Below are positions 29,831 to 40,385 of a DNA stretch of 64,000 nucleotides, piece after piece. The number at the start of each line of letters is the position of its first letter. Positions within the stretch are counted from its first letter, which is position 1. The stretch is from Symbiodinium kawagutii (Eukaryota; Sar; Dinophyceae; Suessiales; Symbiodiniaceae). The translations under genes were made by a program, and so were the position numbers. Location: the NCBI GenBank assembly GCA_009767595.1, contig VSDK01016836.1:381908-445907 (forward strand), given 5' to 3'. Under the pieces are notes generated by a model, which had not been told where the DNA came from, did no database searches, and was given only the letters and a program-made list of their open reading frames with translations.

Positions 29831-29839
29831 ATATCAGTT

Positions 29840-31070
29840 GGTTTTGGGCTCAGCTGCGACCAGCAGATTTTCTCCACTTCGCCGGCAATTCAAGTGAACA
29901 TTGACCTAGCACCTTTCCAGCCCCGAATCTACCAACGAAATCAACATGTCGTTACTGCTTAGACAATGGTGGATAACCAACCAGACTTAAAGGTTGCATA
30001 GCCATCAAACCAACCAAACCAACGATTAAAATGAGTCTTGTTAGTCATGCACCCTTTATGTGTCATTAATGCTTATGATTGGGTAGCAACCGATCGAACT
30101 CTCACCAAACATTGTTGCATTCTTATTGTCTTATTGGTTCAAGGGCTCTTGCCATGGGTTTTCGTTGCTTATCAACCATGCGTAGCCAAGCACCAACCAA
30201 TCGGTAGTAGATGGTGCTTCTCCCCTTGAGCACTTAATCCCCACCCTTAACCATGAACCAAGTGGTCATTTCCTGGTTTGAAGATTTGAAGTTGCTGAGT
30301 ACTTGTTGGCCATATTATTTTTGATTGTACCTTGGGGGGTTCTCACAATTTGGGACCCAAAAAATGGATGGTTTAGTATTGTAAATGATCAATGAGCTGG
30401 ATGATGTCGGGGTACCCTCATTTTGAGAAATCACCATCTACTTGTGCATGCCCTCATATCATCGTGGTTAGGAGTGTTGTGAATTCCTGTTGGTTCATGC
30501 ATCACCTCCATCGATTGGTGATCAACCATTGCGATGGCTCATGGTATCGACCAATGCAGTTGCTTGACCTGGTTCCACACGGTTGCTGGTTGCTTATACT
30601 GCACCATGCATGCCTCCATGTATAGATCATATGTTGGTATAGCCTGGCCCCGCGGCCATTAACCCATCACAAACCCTGGTGATGAACCCAACCAACCCAA
30701 TCTGGTTAATTATATGAGATTTTTCACCATGACATAGCATTGGAAGTCGAGTTACTTTTCATGGTAGCCCATTTTTGGGAGTTATTTGCAATGACCACCA
30801 GGAAATAGCCTGATTGCATGGGTAGTCATTGGTGCAGCTGCTTATATCATGGTTATTTATCATGGTTATTTATTGTGATTATTCCCAACTCCCAATGCGT
30901 TTTTCCTTACTGCAACCCTTCATCAACCATGGTCATAGTTCGTCCAGCTGGTAATTATAATGACCCAAAACTATGGTTGATGAACTATGGTTGATTCACC
31001 ATGCAACGATTCTCATCCACCATCGTCATTTAACCATATTAGGATTTGATCACTCAGCATTCTGAACTAT
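29840..31070. other. No gene seen apart from foldback A13
   Basis: Degenerate AACCAACC and ATGGTTATTTATCATGG words; short frames only. Confidence 0.5.
30333..30437. mobile_element. Foldback family A, copy 13
   Basis: GGGGGGTTCTCACAATTTGG, interior AAAAAATGGATGGTTTAGTA, right end CTCATTTTGAGAAATCACC. Confidence 0.8.
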
Positions 31071-31073
31071 AGC

Positions 31074-31180
31074 TGGTTGGTGGTTTTCAACATTTGTTGT
31101 TTTCCCTAGTGATCATTAACAAATGAATGAATTGTTGACAAGCATATTTTTCATCAAGGGGTGGTTCAACCACCAACCAG
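31074..31180. mobile_element. Foldback family C, copy 4
   Basis: GGTTGGTGGTTTTCAACATT, GTTTTCCCTAGTGATCATTA, GACAAGCATATTTTTCAT and right end GGTTCAACCACCAACC. Confidence 0.9.
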
Positions 31181-31252
31181 ATATCCATGATTATCAGCCA
31201 TCACTACCCGCTATTACCCATTCTGAACCACTGTTGAGAATTTCAGATGGCT

Positions 31253-31276
31253 AGGTTTTGATCGTTACCATTCTTA
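31253..31276 (+). repeat. 24-bp direct repeat left of foldback F2
   Basis: AGGTTTTGATCGTTACCATT plus CTTA; matches 31398-31421 with two mismatches. Confidence 0.8.
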
Positions 31277-31398
31277 CATGGTGGGCCCCCCTAGTTATAA
31301 GTTGATTAATAAGCCATTTAACTATGGTTATATCTACCATAGCTGGTAGTTACCCTAGTTATAACCCAAATTAGCTAACTAAGGGTGCCCACCTTGTA
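31275..31398. mobile_element. Foldback family F, copy 2
   Basis: ACATGGTGGGCCCCCCTAGT to AACTAAGGGTGCCCACCTTG; interior AATAAGCCATTTAACTATGG and TAGTTACCCTAGTTATAACC. Confidence 0.9.
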
Positions 31399-31421
31399 GG
31401 TTTTGACCATTACCATTCTTA
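31398..31421 (+). repeat. 24-bp direct repeat right of foldback F2
   Basis: AGGTTTTGACCATTACCATT plus CTTA, flanking F2. Confidence 0.8.
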
Positions 31422-31457
31422 GCCCTTGGCAATTCGCCCCACCTCCCACCGCCAAAG

Positions 31458-31582
31458 GCATACTCCACGGATTCCTTCGCTTGGCCTCTGGGGACCGCGA
31501 CGTACGCCATGCGGCAGTGGAGGCTATGGCGAAGGTGGTGAAGCGATGGCAGCTGGCAGAGGAGCAGTGGAGGGCGCTCATG
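31458..31582 (+). CDS. Candidate exon with HEAT-like helix pair
   Basis: From GCCAAAG|GCATAC to GCTCATG|GTGGTG one frame is open: GILHGFLRLASGDRDVRHAA, then VEAMAKVVKRWQLAEEQWRA. The order hydrophobic helix, GDRDVRHAAVEAMAKV matches the second-helix pattern of HEAT/ARM repeats (Asp-x-x-Val-Arg-x-x-Ala), scaffold repeats in large cytosolic or nuclear proteins. GC content is well above the flanks. A second + frame here is less regular. Parent gene unknown. Confidence 0.5.
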
Positions 31583-31646
31583 GTGGTGAACCGATGATCA
31601 CTGGTGGATGGTCAATGGTCAATCACAGGCTGGTCAATAGTTAACT

Positions 31647-31743
31647 GGTTGGTGGTTTTAGACATTTTGTATATTTTCCCTAGTAACTATTAACAATTGG
31701 TTGGTTGACTAATGTTCTTCATAGGGGGTTGAAACCACCAACC
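31647..31743. mobile_element. Foldback family C, copy 5
   Basis: GGTTGGTGGTTTTAGACATT, TATTTTCCCTAGTAACTATT, CATAGGGGGTTGAAACCACC and AACC. GTTAAC lies within two bases of each end. Confidence 0.9.
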
Positions 31744-31936
31744 TGTTAACCAATTGTTGACAAATAACGGTCATATAGTTATTGATAGTGATAGAATGAG
31801 AATGGTTGATGTGAAATAGTGGGTAGTTACAACATAGTGGCACGGTGGTATATGAGAATGATTGATGATGACCGTGACCGCGTTTTTTTGTTGGTTTCTT
31901 ATTTACTAGGATTTACGAGGTTGATAATTATCACAC

Positions 31937-32293
31937 ATGCATTGTAATGATAACGACATTCGACGTCAACAGAAAGACCCTTTGCAGACATGTCTGTTTC
32001 GGCATGTTTCGGCGGAGATTTGGGGGTTCCAATTTGGCTGCGCCTGGATCGCTCGAGTTGTTCCTGGCTTAGCGAAGGTGCTCATGTCACAAGAAACCCT
32101 CTCCATCCAGAGCTATGGTTCACTTTCTCCATATGAAAAAACAGTTCATATGCTCTCAAGATTTCCACGTCAAACCTCACTCTTGAGAATCTTCCAGAGC
32201 TCTGAAGTTTCAATGCCTCCCCTTTGCCATCCAGTTTCGACGTGCTCCGGAAAATTGCCGAGGAGCAACGGCAGACCTTGTTGTCCGCGCTAG
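31937..32293 (+). CDS. 118-codon open frame, unknown product
   Basis: Contains SAEIWGFQFGCAWIARVVPG, then KTVHMLSRFPRQTSLLRIFQ. The minus strand is open over 32082-32444 as well. No domain is recognised. Confidence 0.3.
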   Translation: MHCNDNDIRRQQKDPLQTCLFRHVSAEIWGFQFGCAWIARVVPGLAKVLMSQETLSIQSYGSLSPYEKTVHMLSRFPRQTSLLRIFQSSEVSMPPLCHPVSTCSGKLPRSNGRPCCPR

Positions 32294-32373
32294 GGCAATC
32301 GCTGAAGGATAGCTGCCCCCATGTGCCATGGCTGCCATGGTTCCGTGGGATCCACGACATGCTTATTGGATAA
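32235..32373 (+). CDS. Candidate exon, helical
   Basis: After GCCATCCAG the frame reads FDVLRKIAEEQRQTLLSALG, then SLKDSCPHVPWLPWFRGIHD, and stops at 32371. The first half fits an amphipathic helix. It overlaps the end of the 31937 frame, so one of the two is wrong. Confidence 0.45.
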
Positions 32374-32653
32374 ACCTGGCCATGACCAGTGGGTTGATCG
32401 CTTGTTCTGGTGTTTGTGGACCTGCATCGTTTGCTTGGGATCAAGTTCTTATGGCTGATTATGCCAAATTAATGGCTAAATGATGCGTAGAAGTGGCCGG
32501 GAATACTCAACATAATTGATTATTTGGGTAGTAATGGCTTGATAATGATTAAGCATGGTCAATGCATCATGGTAAGCAAAGTGATCCATGAAGAAGATCT
32601 ATCATGGATCTCTTTTCAATTATTGATTCAGCTTACCATGCATACATGTAAAG

Positions 32654-32833
32654 AAAGTGGATCAGCTCGACAGCGGGTGGTGGAAGTTCGTTGAGCAGAT
32701 CACCGCTGCTATGGTTTCAAAGGTATGGGGCAGGGACCCGGCGTCAACGGTGCACAATAATTGTCACATGCTACAGGCTGAGCTGAAAGTTCAACTCCTA
32801 AGCCGTTTAAGAAGGAAGACCGTTGAATTTTGA
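32654..32833 (+). CDS. Candidate exon, unknown product
   Basis: One frame is open from an AG at 32652-32653 to TGA at 32831-32833: KVDQLDSGWWKFVEQITAAM, later ELKVQLLSRLRRKTVEF. A GTATGG donor after TCAAAG and an acceptor at CTACAG lie inside, so it may be two exons. No domain is recognised. Confidence 0.45.
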   Translation, partial: KVDQLDSGWWKFVEQITAAMVSKVWGRDPASTVHNNCHMLQAELKVQLLSRLRRKTVEF

Positions 32834-32971
32834 GCATAAACAATCAGCATAAACAATCATTAAGTGGAATCAATCAGTGTACTGTACCAGAACAATTGAT
32901 TCCACTTGGCAAGATTCCAATCTTCAGCTTTGGGGCAAGAGAGTGAAAGCAGCGAACTTTTCCAACTGTGA

Positions 32972-33211
32972 CAGCTGTGTCAGAACCGAACTTGTTACTC
33001 CCGTGTCAGGACTGTCTATTCAGCTCGCATGTTCGAAGGTTGTTTCATGATTTTGATGATTGCTGCTTTATTTCGTTTATTTGATGCTGTTGGAACACCA
33101 CAGTGCTGTCCATTGATATCTTCACCAGGTTCCAGGGCTCGGAAAGACTTGAAGCGTAGGCGAGGCATAAGCCGCCCACAGATCCCAAATTGTCCCCTTC
33201 AAAATGATTGA
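32972..33211 (+). CDS. Possible exon with hydrophobic stretch
   Basis: Open from about 32972 to TGA at 33209. Contains GCFMILMIAALFRLFDAVGT, then a basic run ARKDLKRRRGISRP. No splice pair was assigned. Confidence 0.3.
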   Translation, partial: QLCQNRTCYSRVRTVYSARMFEGCFMILMIAALFRLFDAVGTPQCCPLISSPGSRARKDLKRRRGISRPQIPNCPLQND

Positions 33212-33535
33212 ACATGTTGGATTGTCTAAACTGGTGGTACTTACAAAGCAAATCCAAGCAATATAAAAATGAAATGTATACTTGACTTCAAAAATAGACC
33301 TGTAGTTCAACAGTTCACTTCATAAACGTAGTTTAGTGACTCATGTTTACTTCACAGCAATACATATCCAACATTCCCCAGCAACAGCCAACAACACTCA
33401 TCAATCCCATAGGCCTTGGTCCGAATATCACAGGGCACCCACACCTACTTCCGCTAGCCTTGGCGAGGTATGTGCTGCAGTGACTGGGCAGAGCTGGTCT
33501 GTGACCAGTTTCAACTTTCTGTTGGCCTGCGAAAT

Positions 33536-33648
33536 GGCTGTGGGTCAATATTAACCAACCAATTTCATGGGGGATAATCACCAGTAACAATAGGGAAAGC
33601 AATCTTTAATGATGGGGAACCAGGGGTACCGGGTTTTGACCCACTGCC
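33536..33648. mobile_element. Foldback family B, copy 5
   Basis: GGCTGTGGGTCAATATTAAC to GGGTTTTGACCCACTGCC; AAAT on both sides. Confidence 0.95.
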
Positions 33649-33654
33649 AAATGA

Positions 33655-33855
33655 TTGCTTCAAGAAGCAAGAGTAAGATGGGCTTGTGAGGATCACATGT
33701 TGTTTGTTTCATGCGAGTTCGAAATCTTTCAGCTTGATGTCGCGCATGAGGCTTGTGCCAATGGTTGTGAGTGGCGGGTCAGTATACCCGACATGGTATT
33801 GCCTCTGGTTGCAAACGTCGGCATTATTTGGAGGTTGGTAGCTTTTGTAGAATAA
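33655..33855 (+). CDS. Candidate exon, unknown product
   Basis: Begins seven bases after foldback B5. Contains CEDHMLFVSCEFEIFQLDVA, then EWRVSIPDMVLPLVANVGII, and stops at 33853. A pyrimidine-rich acceptor (AAATCTTTCAG) at 33731 may mark the real start. Confidence 0.4.
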   Translation: MLQEARVRWACEDHMLFVSCEFEIFQLDVAHEACANGCEWRVSIPDMVLPLVANVGIIWRLVAFVE

Positions 33856-34481
33856 CAAGCTTGCGGAGACAAAGATGATTGATTGTGCAATGAATATATT
33901 TCTTCAATGTGGTTGATTTGGCTTGTATTGATTACCGGGTTGCTGCATGGATAGATACGGATCAGTGCTAGCCACCCCAAAGTGCAACCTTTTCTTGTTC
34001 CAGATTTTCCGCTCTTGTTCCAGATTTTCCGCCCTCATTCCATTGACTACATCTCACCTTGCTATGTACATACATTTTACATACGTATGCATTCTCAAAA
34101 TAGAAATCGCAAACATGCATAGACTTCCAACACGTGTATATATCACAAACTCATTTGGTTGGTTTTGAATGTCCTACTCAGTTCTACTCATATCCTAGTT
34201 TATGTGAAACTGGTTAGTCAGCCAATTTTAGCTTTGTATTTGTTGATTGATTGAAACCAGCAAGAGGTTCAGTTTAAAGAGTTCGGTTTAAACCATTCCT
34301 AGCCGTAGCCTTATGATGTGCCACTATCAACCATTAACCATCATTTTGAGCATCAATTCATGGTGATTACCGTAACCGCTTTTATCCCCTGTATCAGGCA
34401 TTAGCCATGTTTTTAAAACCATCCTTGGCCAACACACCAAGTCACTAACCACCATTTGACCATCCACGTGGCCATAATCAG

Positions 34482-34669
34482 TCATGGATCTCCCCTGGCT
34501 TCGTCCAAGTCTCCAGGGTCCCCACGGTTGACGTTGGCCATCAACAGCTGGGCGGCACCACCATGGCGACCAACCGACCAACCGCTCCCATGATTCGTGA
34601 CCGAAGCTCCCGAGGCGATGATGGCCTTGAGCAGCCTCTCATCCTCAGCTCAGGCGCGTTGAATTCGTG
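34482..34669 (+). CDS. Candidate exon with canonical GTGAGT donor
   Basis: Open across 188 bases from CATAATCAG to TTCGTG|GTGAGT, with CTAAC 30 bases upstream as a possible branch site. Contains FVQVSRVPTVDVGHQQLGGT, then IRDRSSRGDDGLEQPLILSS. No family is recognised. Minus-strand frames are shorter and have no matching splice sites. Confidence 0.5.
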
Positions 34670-34699
34670 GTGAGTTCAGGGTTCGTTTGATGCCACGGC

Positions 34700-35360
34700 T
34701 CAATAGATTCAATGGTTGTTGGCAATGGTGGGCAATAATTGTGGTTGGCAACAGTGGTTGACACTCACGCATTTGTTTCGTATGATGGGGAATTGATTTT
34801 CGGGTATTGATTGGTGGTAACTAATTGTACAGAAATTGAATAGTGCTTCATTTGCGGTAGAAACCTACGAATTTACATTCTGCAGATAGCCAGTGACTTC
34901 AATGTTATTATGGTTCTATTGGGTATACGTTTGCCATTGTTCACCATCATTTCACCAGTTTTTGCTAATGCAACCCCCACCACTCTAAACCATTAGTCAG
35001 CCATATTACCCATCAAATAACCGGTGCTCATCATTCTTATTACCATGTTTCTTTATCACAGCCAACCATAATTTCACTTTTTTGCTCCTGTCAGGCAGTA
35101 TTAAGCCACATTGACAATGAATTCGCCATCAATCATCAGTCGGCCATTGTTAATCATTGAGTAGCCATTGGATGCCATTGGCTCACCATTGGCAACCATG
35201 ATCAATGATCATCCATTCATGGACCAGCTTGGGTTAAACATCACTATCCAAAATTTGGTCATTGATCATGGACGCATCCATCACTCATCAACCATCACGC
35301 ATAAACCAATCATAGATCCACCGATCCACCATCATGCCAATCAGCCGTGGTTTGTCACCG
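34700..35360. other. No gene seen
   Basis: Degenerate ATCAACCATC words and AT-rich sequence. Confidence 0.5.
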
Positions 35361-35364
35361 TACA

Positions 35365-35469
35365 CGTGAGGTTTCAGAATAAGGGACCCCCAAAATCAAT
35401 GGCTTATTGTTTTACATATTCAATATTACATGACTTAGAGGTACCCCTAGCTACTGAGAAACCACCATG
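35365..35469. mobile_element. Foldback family A, copy 14
   Basis: GTGAGGTTTCAGAATAAGGG to TAGCTACTGAGAAACCACC. Confidence 0.75.
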
Positions 35470-35513
35470 TCATTGTTGGTGATCATCCCTGAATATCAAC
35501 CAGAAACCAACTT

Positions 35514-35630
35514 GGCAGTGGGTCAAAACCCCGTACCCCTGGTTCCCCTATCATTAACCATTATTACCCTATAGTTTGTTGGTTATCATCCCCATGAGTC
35601 ATTGGTTGGTTAACTGCTTGACCCATAGCC
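35514..35630. mobile_element. Foldback family B, copy 6 (reverse)
   Basis: GGCAGTGGGTCAAAACCCCG to GTTAACTGCTTGACCCATAG-CC; the interior is the complement of the usual B interior. Confidence 0.85.
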
Positions 35631-35638
35631 GTATATAG

Positions 35639-35750
35639 CTGGTATATCCCCTACTGTTGCTACTTATTATCCCCAACTTTATTAACCATTCACCAGCTAT
35701 GTTTGTTGGTTAACCATTGTTATTGGTTGGTTAATATTGACCCATAGCCA
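35639..35750. mobile_element. Foldback family B, copy 7 (decayed, reverse)
   Basis: TTGGTTGGTTAATATTGACC then CATAGCC at the right; the left end is eroded. Confidence 0.6.
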
Positions 35751-35789
35751 ACTTGTCAACCATCGCTTGGTTGGTCAATGACTCATCAG

Positions 35790-35906
35790 GAGCCATGAGC
35801 CATGGCATGTGGCCACCACGAGCCCCTGCTGCTGAGGCGGCCCTTCCAGCAGCCAGGCTCCTGGAGGACCAGGATCGCTTCGTGCGGGCCAGGCGGGATG
35901 GCAAGG
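35790..35906 (+). CDS. Candidate exon, Ala/Arg-rich helix
   Basis: From GACTCATCAG|GAGCC to GCAAGG|GTTAAT the frame reads MWPPRAPAAEAALPAARLLE, then DQDRFVRARRDGK. Alternating Leu and charged residues suggest helix. It directly abuts the purine repeat block. GC-rich against its flanks. Confidence 0.5.
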
Positions 35907-35910
35907 GTTA

Positions 35911-35935
35911 ATGCGTGGTGGTGAAGATGAGGATG

Positions 35936-35972
<37 letters not shown>

Positions 35973-36771
35973 GGAGGATGAGGAGGAGGAGGAGCAGCAT
36001 GATGAGGATGAGGAGGATGAGGAGGAGGAGGAGGATGAGGAGGATGAGGAGGATGAGGAGGAGGAGGATGAGGAGGATGAGGAGGAGGAGGAGGATGATG
36101 ATGATGAGGATGAGGATGAGGAGGATGATGAGGAGGAGGATGATGAGGATGAGGATGAGGAGGATGAGGAGGATGAGGAGGAGGAGGAGGATGAGGAGGA
36201 TGAGGAGGAGGAGGATGATGATGATGATGAGGATGAGGATGAGGAGGATGATGAGGAGGAGGATGATGAGGATGAGGAGGAGGATGAGGAGGATGAGGAT
36301 GATGATGATNNNNNNNNNNNNNNNNNNNNNNNNNNNNNNNNNNNNNNNNNNNNNNNNNNNNNNNNNNNNNNNNNNNNNNNNNNNNNNNNNNNNNNNNNNN
36401 NNNNNNNNNNNNNNNNNNNNNNNNNNNNNNNNNNNNNNNNNNNNNNNNNNNNNNNNNNNNNNNNNNNNNNNNNNNNNNNNNNNNNNNNNNNNNNNNNNNN
36501 NNNNNNNNNNNNNAGGAGGATGATGAGGATGAGGAGGATGAGGAGGAGGAGGAGGATGAGGAGGATGAGGATGAGGAGGATGAGGAGGATGAGGAGGAGG
36601 AGGATGAGGAGGATGAGGAGGAGGAGGATGAGGAGGATGAGGAGGAGGAGGATGATGATGATGAGGATGAGGATGAGGAGGATGATGAGGAGGAGGATGA
36701 TGAGGATGAGGATGAGGAGGATGAGGAGGATGAGGAGGAGGAGGATGAGGAGGAGGAGGAGGAGGAGGATG
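35911..36771. repeat. Compound GAT/GAG purine-rich microsatellite
   Basis: Mixed GAT, GAG and GATGAG units, nearly all purine except T on the + strand. Frames through it (Asp/Glu, Met/Arg, Pro/His, Leu/Ile) are artefacts or at best low-complexity tails. Confidence 0.95.
36310..36513. other. Assembly gap (204 N)
   Basis: Run of N inside the repeat; the true length is unknown. Confidence 1.
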
Positions 36772-37738
36772 ATGAGGAGGATGAGGATGATGATGAGGAG
36801 GATGAGGATGATGATGAGGAGGATGAGGATGATGATGAGGAGGATGAGGATGATGATGAGGAGGATGAGGATGATGATGAGGAGGATGAGGATGATGATG
36901 AGGAGGATGAGGATGATGATGAGGAGGATGAGGATGATGATGAGGAGGATGAGGATGATGATGAGGAGGATGAGGATGATGATGAGGAGGATGAGGATGA
37001 TGATGAGGAGGATGAGGATGATGATGAGGAGGATGAGGATGATGATGAGGAGGATGAGGATGATGATGAGGAGGATGAGGATGATGATGAGGAGGATGAG
37101 GATGATGATGAGGAGGATGAGGATGATGATGAGGAGGATGAGGATGATGATGAGGAGGATGAGGATGATGATGAGGAGGATGAGGATGATGATGAGGAGG
37201 ATGAGGATGATGATGAGGAGGATGAGGATGATGATGAGGAGGATGAGGATGATGATGAGGAGGATGAGGATGATGATGAGGAGGATGAGGATGATGATGA
37301 GGAGGATGAGGATGATGATGAGGAGGATGAGGATGATGATGAGGAGGATGAGGATGATGATGAGGAGGATGAGGATGATGATGAGGAGGATGAGGATGAT
37401 GATGAGGAGGATGAGGATGATGATGAGGAGGATGAGGATGATGATGAGGAGGATGAGGATGATGATGAGGAGGATGAGGATGATGATGAGGAGGATGAGG
37501 ATGATGATGAGGAGGATGAGGATGATGATGAGGAGGATGAGGATGATGATGAGGAGGATGAGGATGATGATGAGGAGGATGAGGATGATGATGAGGAGGA
37601 TGAGGATGATGATGAGGAGGATGAGGATGATGATGAGGAGGATGAGGATGATGATGAGGAGGATGAGGATGATGATGAGGAGGATGAGGATGATGATGAG
37701 GAGGATGAGGATGATGATGAGGAGGATGAGGATGATGA
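36772..37738. repeat. 21-bp VNTR, about 46 copies
   Basis: The unit GATGAGGATGATGATGAGGA plus G repeats without visible change for about 970 bases, more regular than the mixed block before it. Confidence 0.95.
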
Positions 37739-38029
37739 TTATGATGGTTATGATTTTGATTATTGTTATCAAAACTTGTAATCATCATTATTATTCATGA
37801 TGATCAATGATGGTAGGTTTGGAGCGAATTCCCTGAAATCACTGGAAAATTCAATCTGATATTGACCATTTATGTAAAGCGGTATTGACATGAACCACTG
37901 GAGAGTTTACGATATAACCTGAAACCATCGGTATGTCCAAGTATCAGTGTTTTGAAAATTCCTTTAGATGGTCGACCCTTTTTGCATCCCCTCCACGTGG
38001 TACTAGTAAGAAATTATAGTACTGAATAT

Positions 38030-38142
38030 GATTTGCACATGGGTATGTGCCAAAATAATGGCACTCCCCAAACCAATGGTTTCTGAGTAAAATGATGATT
38101 TTTGGTGGGTTATTGGATACCCCATTTTTGCACATGCACAAA
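38030..38142. mobile_element. Foldback family E, copy 1
   Basis: GCACATGGGTATGTGCCAAA at the left and ATTTTTGCACATGCACAAAT at the right; the interior keeps AACCAATGGTTTCTGAGTAA and GATGATTTTTGGTGGGTTAT from an A-like ancestor. Confidence 0.7.
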
Positions 38143-38205
38143 TGATTGAACTTGGAAGGTTTGGTATGGTGTGCTTCCGTTGTGAATTGCAAGAATGGTA
38201 GGAAA

Positions 38206-38312
38206 CCTGGCTGTTGGTCGGGAGGGAGCGAGGCCAGGAGAGAGGGGTAGCCTTTTGGCCTTTTAAAGGGGGAGCCAATTGGAGCTACCAGGAGTGCCCT
38301 AACCAAATGGTA
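38206..38312. repeat. Repeat family H, copy 1
   Basis: Shares GAGGGAGCGAGGCCAGGAG, TTAAAGGGGGAG, GCTACCAGGAGTG and AACCAAATGGT with 60322-60448. No inverted ends are visible. Confidence 0.75.
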
Positions 38313-38554
38313 GTAAGCAGTTGATGGATGTAAATGATTTTTTTTACATGGTTGGGGATTCGAATCAGACTGACATTGGCCCTCCTTGCTTCGTTTTTGG
38401 TCCAGTTGGATGATGATCTGGCGAAACTCAAACCAGTTCAGTCCTCTCAAGCCCTCGCCAGATTATCAAGGGCATGTAGATAACTTGAACATCATGTAGA
38501 TACTTTGATACAAGTTATAGGTAACCAACTACGGAAATGGTTGACCAACGGTAG

Positions 38555-38677
38555 GTTCGGCTCCCTGTCCAGGGCATGTGCCATCTTGGGAAGATGTGGC
38601 GGTGCAACTGCCCAAGAGCTCTTGTTACCTGGACCAACTTCCTGATCCAAAACGGGGTGGGTGGGTGGGAGAACCAG
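38555..38677 (+). CDS. Candidate exon, unknown product
   Basis: From GGTAG|GTTCGG (AG|G) to AACCAG|GTGACA the frame reads APCPGHVPSWEDVAVQLPKS, then CYLDQLPDPKRGGWVGEP. A second + frame (LSRACAILGRCGGATAQELL) is open for part of it; minus frames are also open. Confidence 0.45.
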
Positions 38678-38767
38678 GTGACATGCTGTGGTTTGGTTAT
38701 AATTAGCCACTGATGATTCTTAATAATAGGGGATGATAAGCAACAATAGTGGTTAAGCAACTGCTAT

Positions 38768-38845
38768 GGTTGGTGGTTTGATTGACGTGTTTTCTTTCCT
38801 CTTGTAATTATTAGCAAATGGTTGCTCGACGGGGTACCACCAACC
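38768..38845. mobile_element. Foldback family C, copy 6
   Basis: GGTTGGTGGTTTGATTGACG, TTCCTCTTGTAATTATTAGC, right end GGGGTACCACCAACC. Confidence 0.8.
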
Positions 38846-39214
38846 AGTGGTGAAAGACTGATGTGGGTTCCTTCATGGACATGGTGGTACCTACGATTCC
38901 AAGACGATAGCCATTATTAATGGCGGGAAACTATAACAGTAACTTGGGGACACCATTTTTGGACAAACCCACATTCAGGATGTTTGCAAAGTAGTCGAAG
39001 TGGTTTTCATTCACAGTGATGTAGGGCTGGCAATAGCGGGCATTTCCATCCAAGATTGTGATCACAGTTTTGAACTCGTATCATCTACATAGCATAATTT
39101 TACTGTAACTGATTTGAACTTGTTCTTTGAATTATTTGTATCATTCACAATGATGTGTGGCCCAGGTGTTTTATCATGTAAAATGATTGCTGCCAAATAT
39201 GTGACCTAATGGAG

Positions 39215-39288
39215 GCCTGCAGACGGCCCGGCTATATGGGTTGTCCCATCCAGGTTAGGTAGGCGCGCTGGCAACACCCTGGTGCGAG
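39215..39288 (+). CDS. Small candidate exon
   Basis: From AATGGAG|GCCTGC to GGTGCGAG|GTATTG one frame reads ADGPAIWVVPSRLGRRAGNT. A shorter alternative ends at CATCCAG|GTTAGG. Confidence 0.35.
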
Positions 39289-39332
39289 GTATTGGGTTTC
39301 ACTTTTTGTTTGTGTGGTATCATGTTGCGTGC

Positions 39333-39443
39333 ACTCCGGTAATCTGACATGGCAATGGAAAATCACCAGATTTTATCGTGAAACTATTGAAACCGTCAAT
39401 AAATGGTAGATTTTCCAGTGCCAGTTCAGTTTACCAGAGGGTA
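39333..39443. mobile_element. Foldback family D, copy 1
   Basis: TCCGGTAATCTGACATGGCA plus ATGGAAAATCACC at the left; GATTTTCCAGTGCCAGTTCA and GTTTACCAGAGGGTA at the right. Confidence 0.85.
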
Positions 39444-39665
39444 TCCACAGTAAGTACTTCATTTTTAGACGCTTGCTCCAAGTTATGACTGGCCAGAAAC
39501 TGAGGTTACTTCGATGTGAAGATAGCAGTGCCTTGGAAGTTCCAGCAGTGGCAGGTGTAATTTGCTGACGTTTGGTGGTGTTTTGGTAATTTTGAAACAT
39601 GTGTTTTTGTGAAGGGCAAGCATCAGACGGTGTAATTCAAAGTGGGTGAGTGGTGGCTAACCCAG

Positions 39666-39749
39666 CTGCTTGATCGTACAAGGGGCTGTGAACCTACTTT
39701 GTCCGGATCTACGGCTATCGCGATGCAGGGATTGCACAACGACCTTTAG
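39666..39749 (+). CDS. Candidate exon, unknown product
   Basis: After AACCCAG the frame reads LLDRTRGCEPTLSGSTAIAM, then QGLHNDL and TAG. Short; no donor assigned. Confidence 0.3.
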   Translation: MLDRTRGCEPTLSGSTAIAMQGLHNDL

Positions 39750-40163
39750 CATCTTTCTGCCCATGTCTTGAAGTGTAGAAACAATTCTCAACATTCTGTG
39801 AATTCCATTAACTTCATGGACTGGGGATCTGCCCTGAATTAAACATTCTGCCCATGAATTAAATTAAGTTTACAAATTGGTCGCTGAATTTCATGGACTG
39901 GGGATCTGCCCTGGGTTTCAAATGGTATGTGGCTGAAAATGCTGTAGCACAGGAACCCTAAGATTTACGAGATGGATGTTGAGTTTTAGTTTCTGAGGAT
40001 CTTGGCGTGCTGGGAGGGAGTTTTTTCAGATGAGCATTTTTTGATATACAGTTGGTCCAGAAATTCATCCTTTCCAAACTACTCAGTAACCCTCCTGCAG
40101 TGATGCATCAAATCGCATCAATTGATGAGTATTGCAAACAACTGAGGATAAGTTTAGTTTGAG

Positions 40164-40385
40164 GTGGCCAACCTAAATTTGTCAAGAATTCCTCAAATGG
40201 AGGATGTGAAAAAAAGACATGTTCCCCTCTGTTTTCGGAAATGCTTCTCTCTCATAGGGATCAGCAGGACTGACCACTGCCGGGTTGAAACACCACTGAA
40301 CATGACAGCAAGTGGATCCTCTTCATCAGGCAGTCGAAAGCGGCCACCAGCTACATCAACCATCATTAATGGCATCAAATTGTGA
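40164..40385 (+). CDS. Possible exon, strand uncertain
   Basis: The + frame contains MEDVKKRHVPLCFRKCFSLI, then SSSGSRKRPPATSTIINGI. The minus strand (GRFRLPDEEDPLAVMFSGVS) is equally open. Probably coding on one strand. Confidence 0.3.
   Translation: MANLNLSRIPQMEDVKKRHVPLCFRKCFSLIGISRTDHCRVETPLNMTASGSSSSGSRKRPPATSTIINGIKL

Noticed and set aside
35775..37800. Open frames of 600+ codons on both strands (Leu/Ile, Pro/His, Asp/Glu, Met/Arg)
   Set aside because: They read through triplet repeats and the N gap; any frame of a stop-free repeat stays open.
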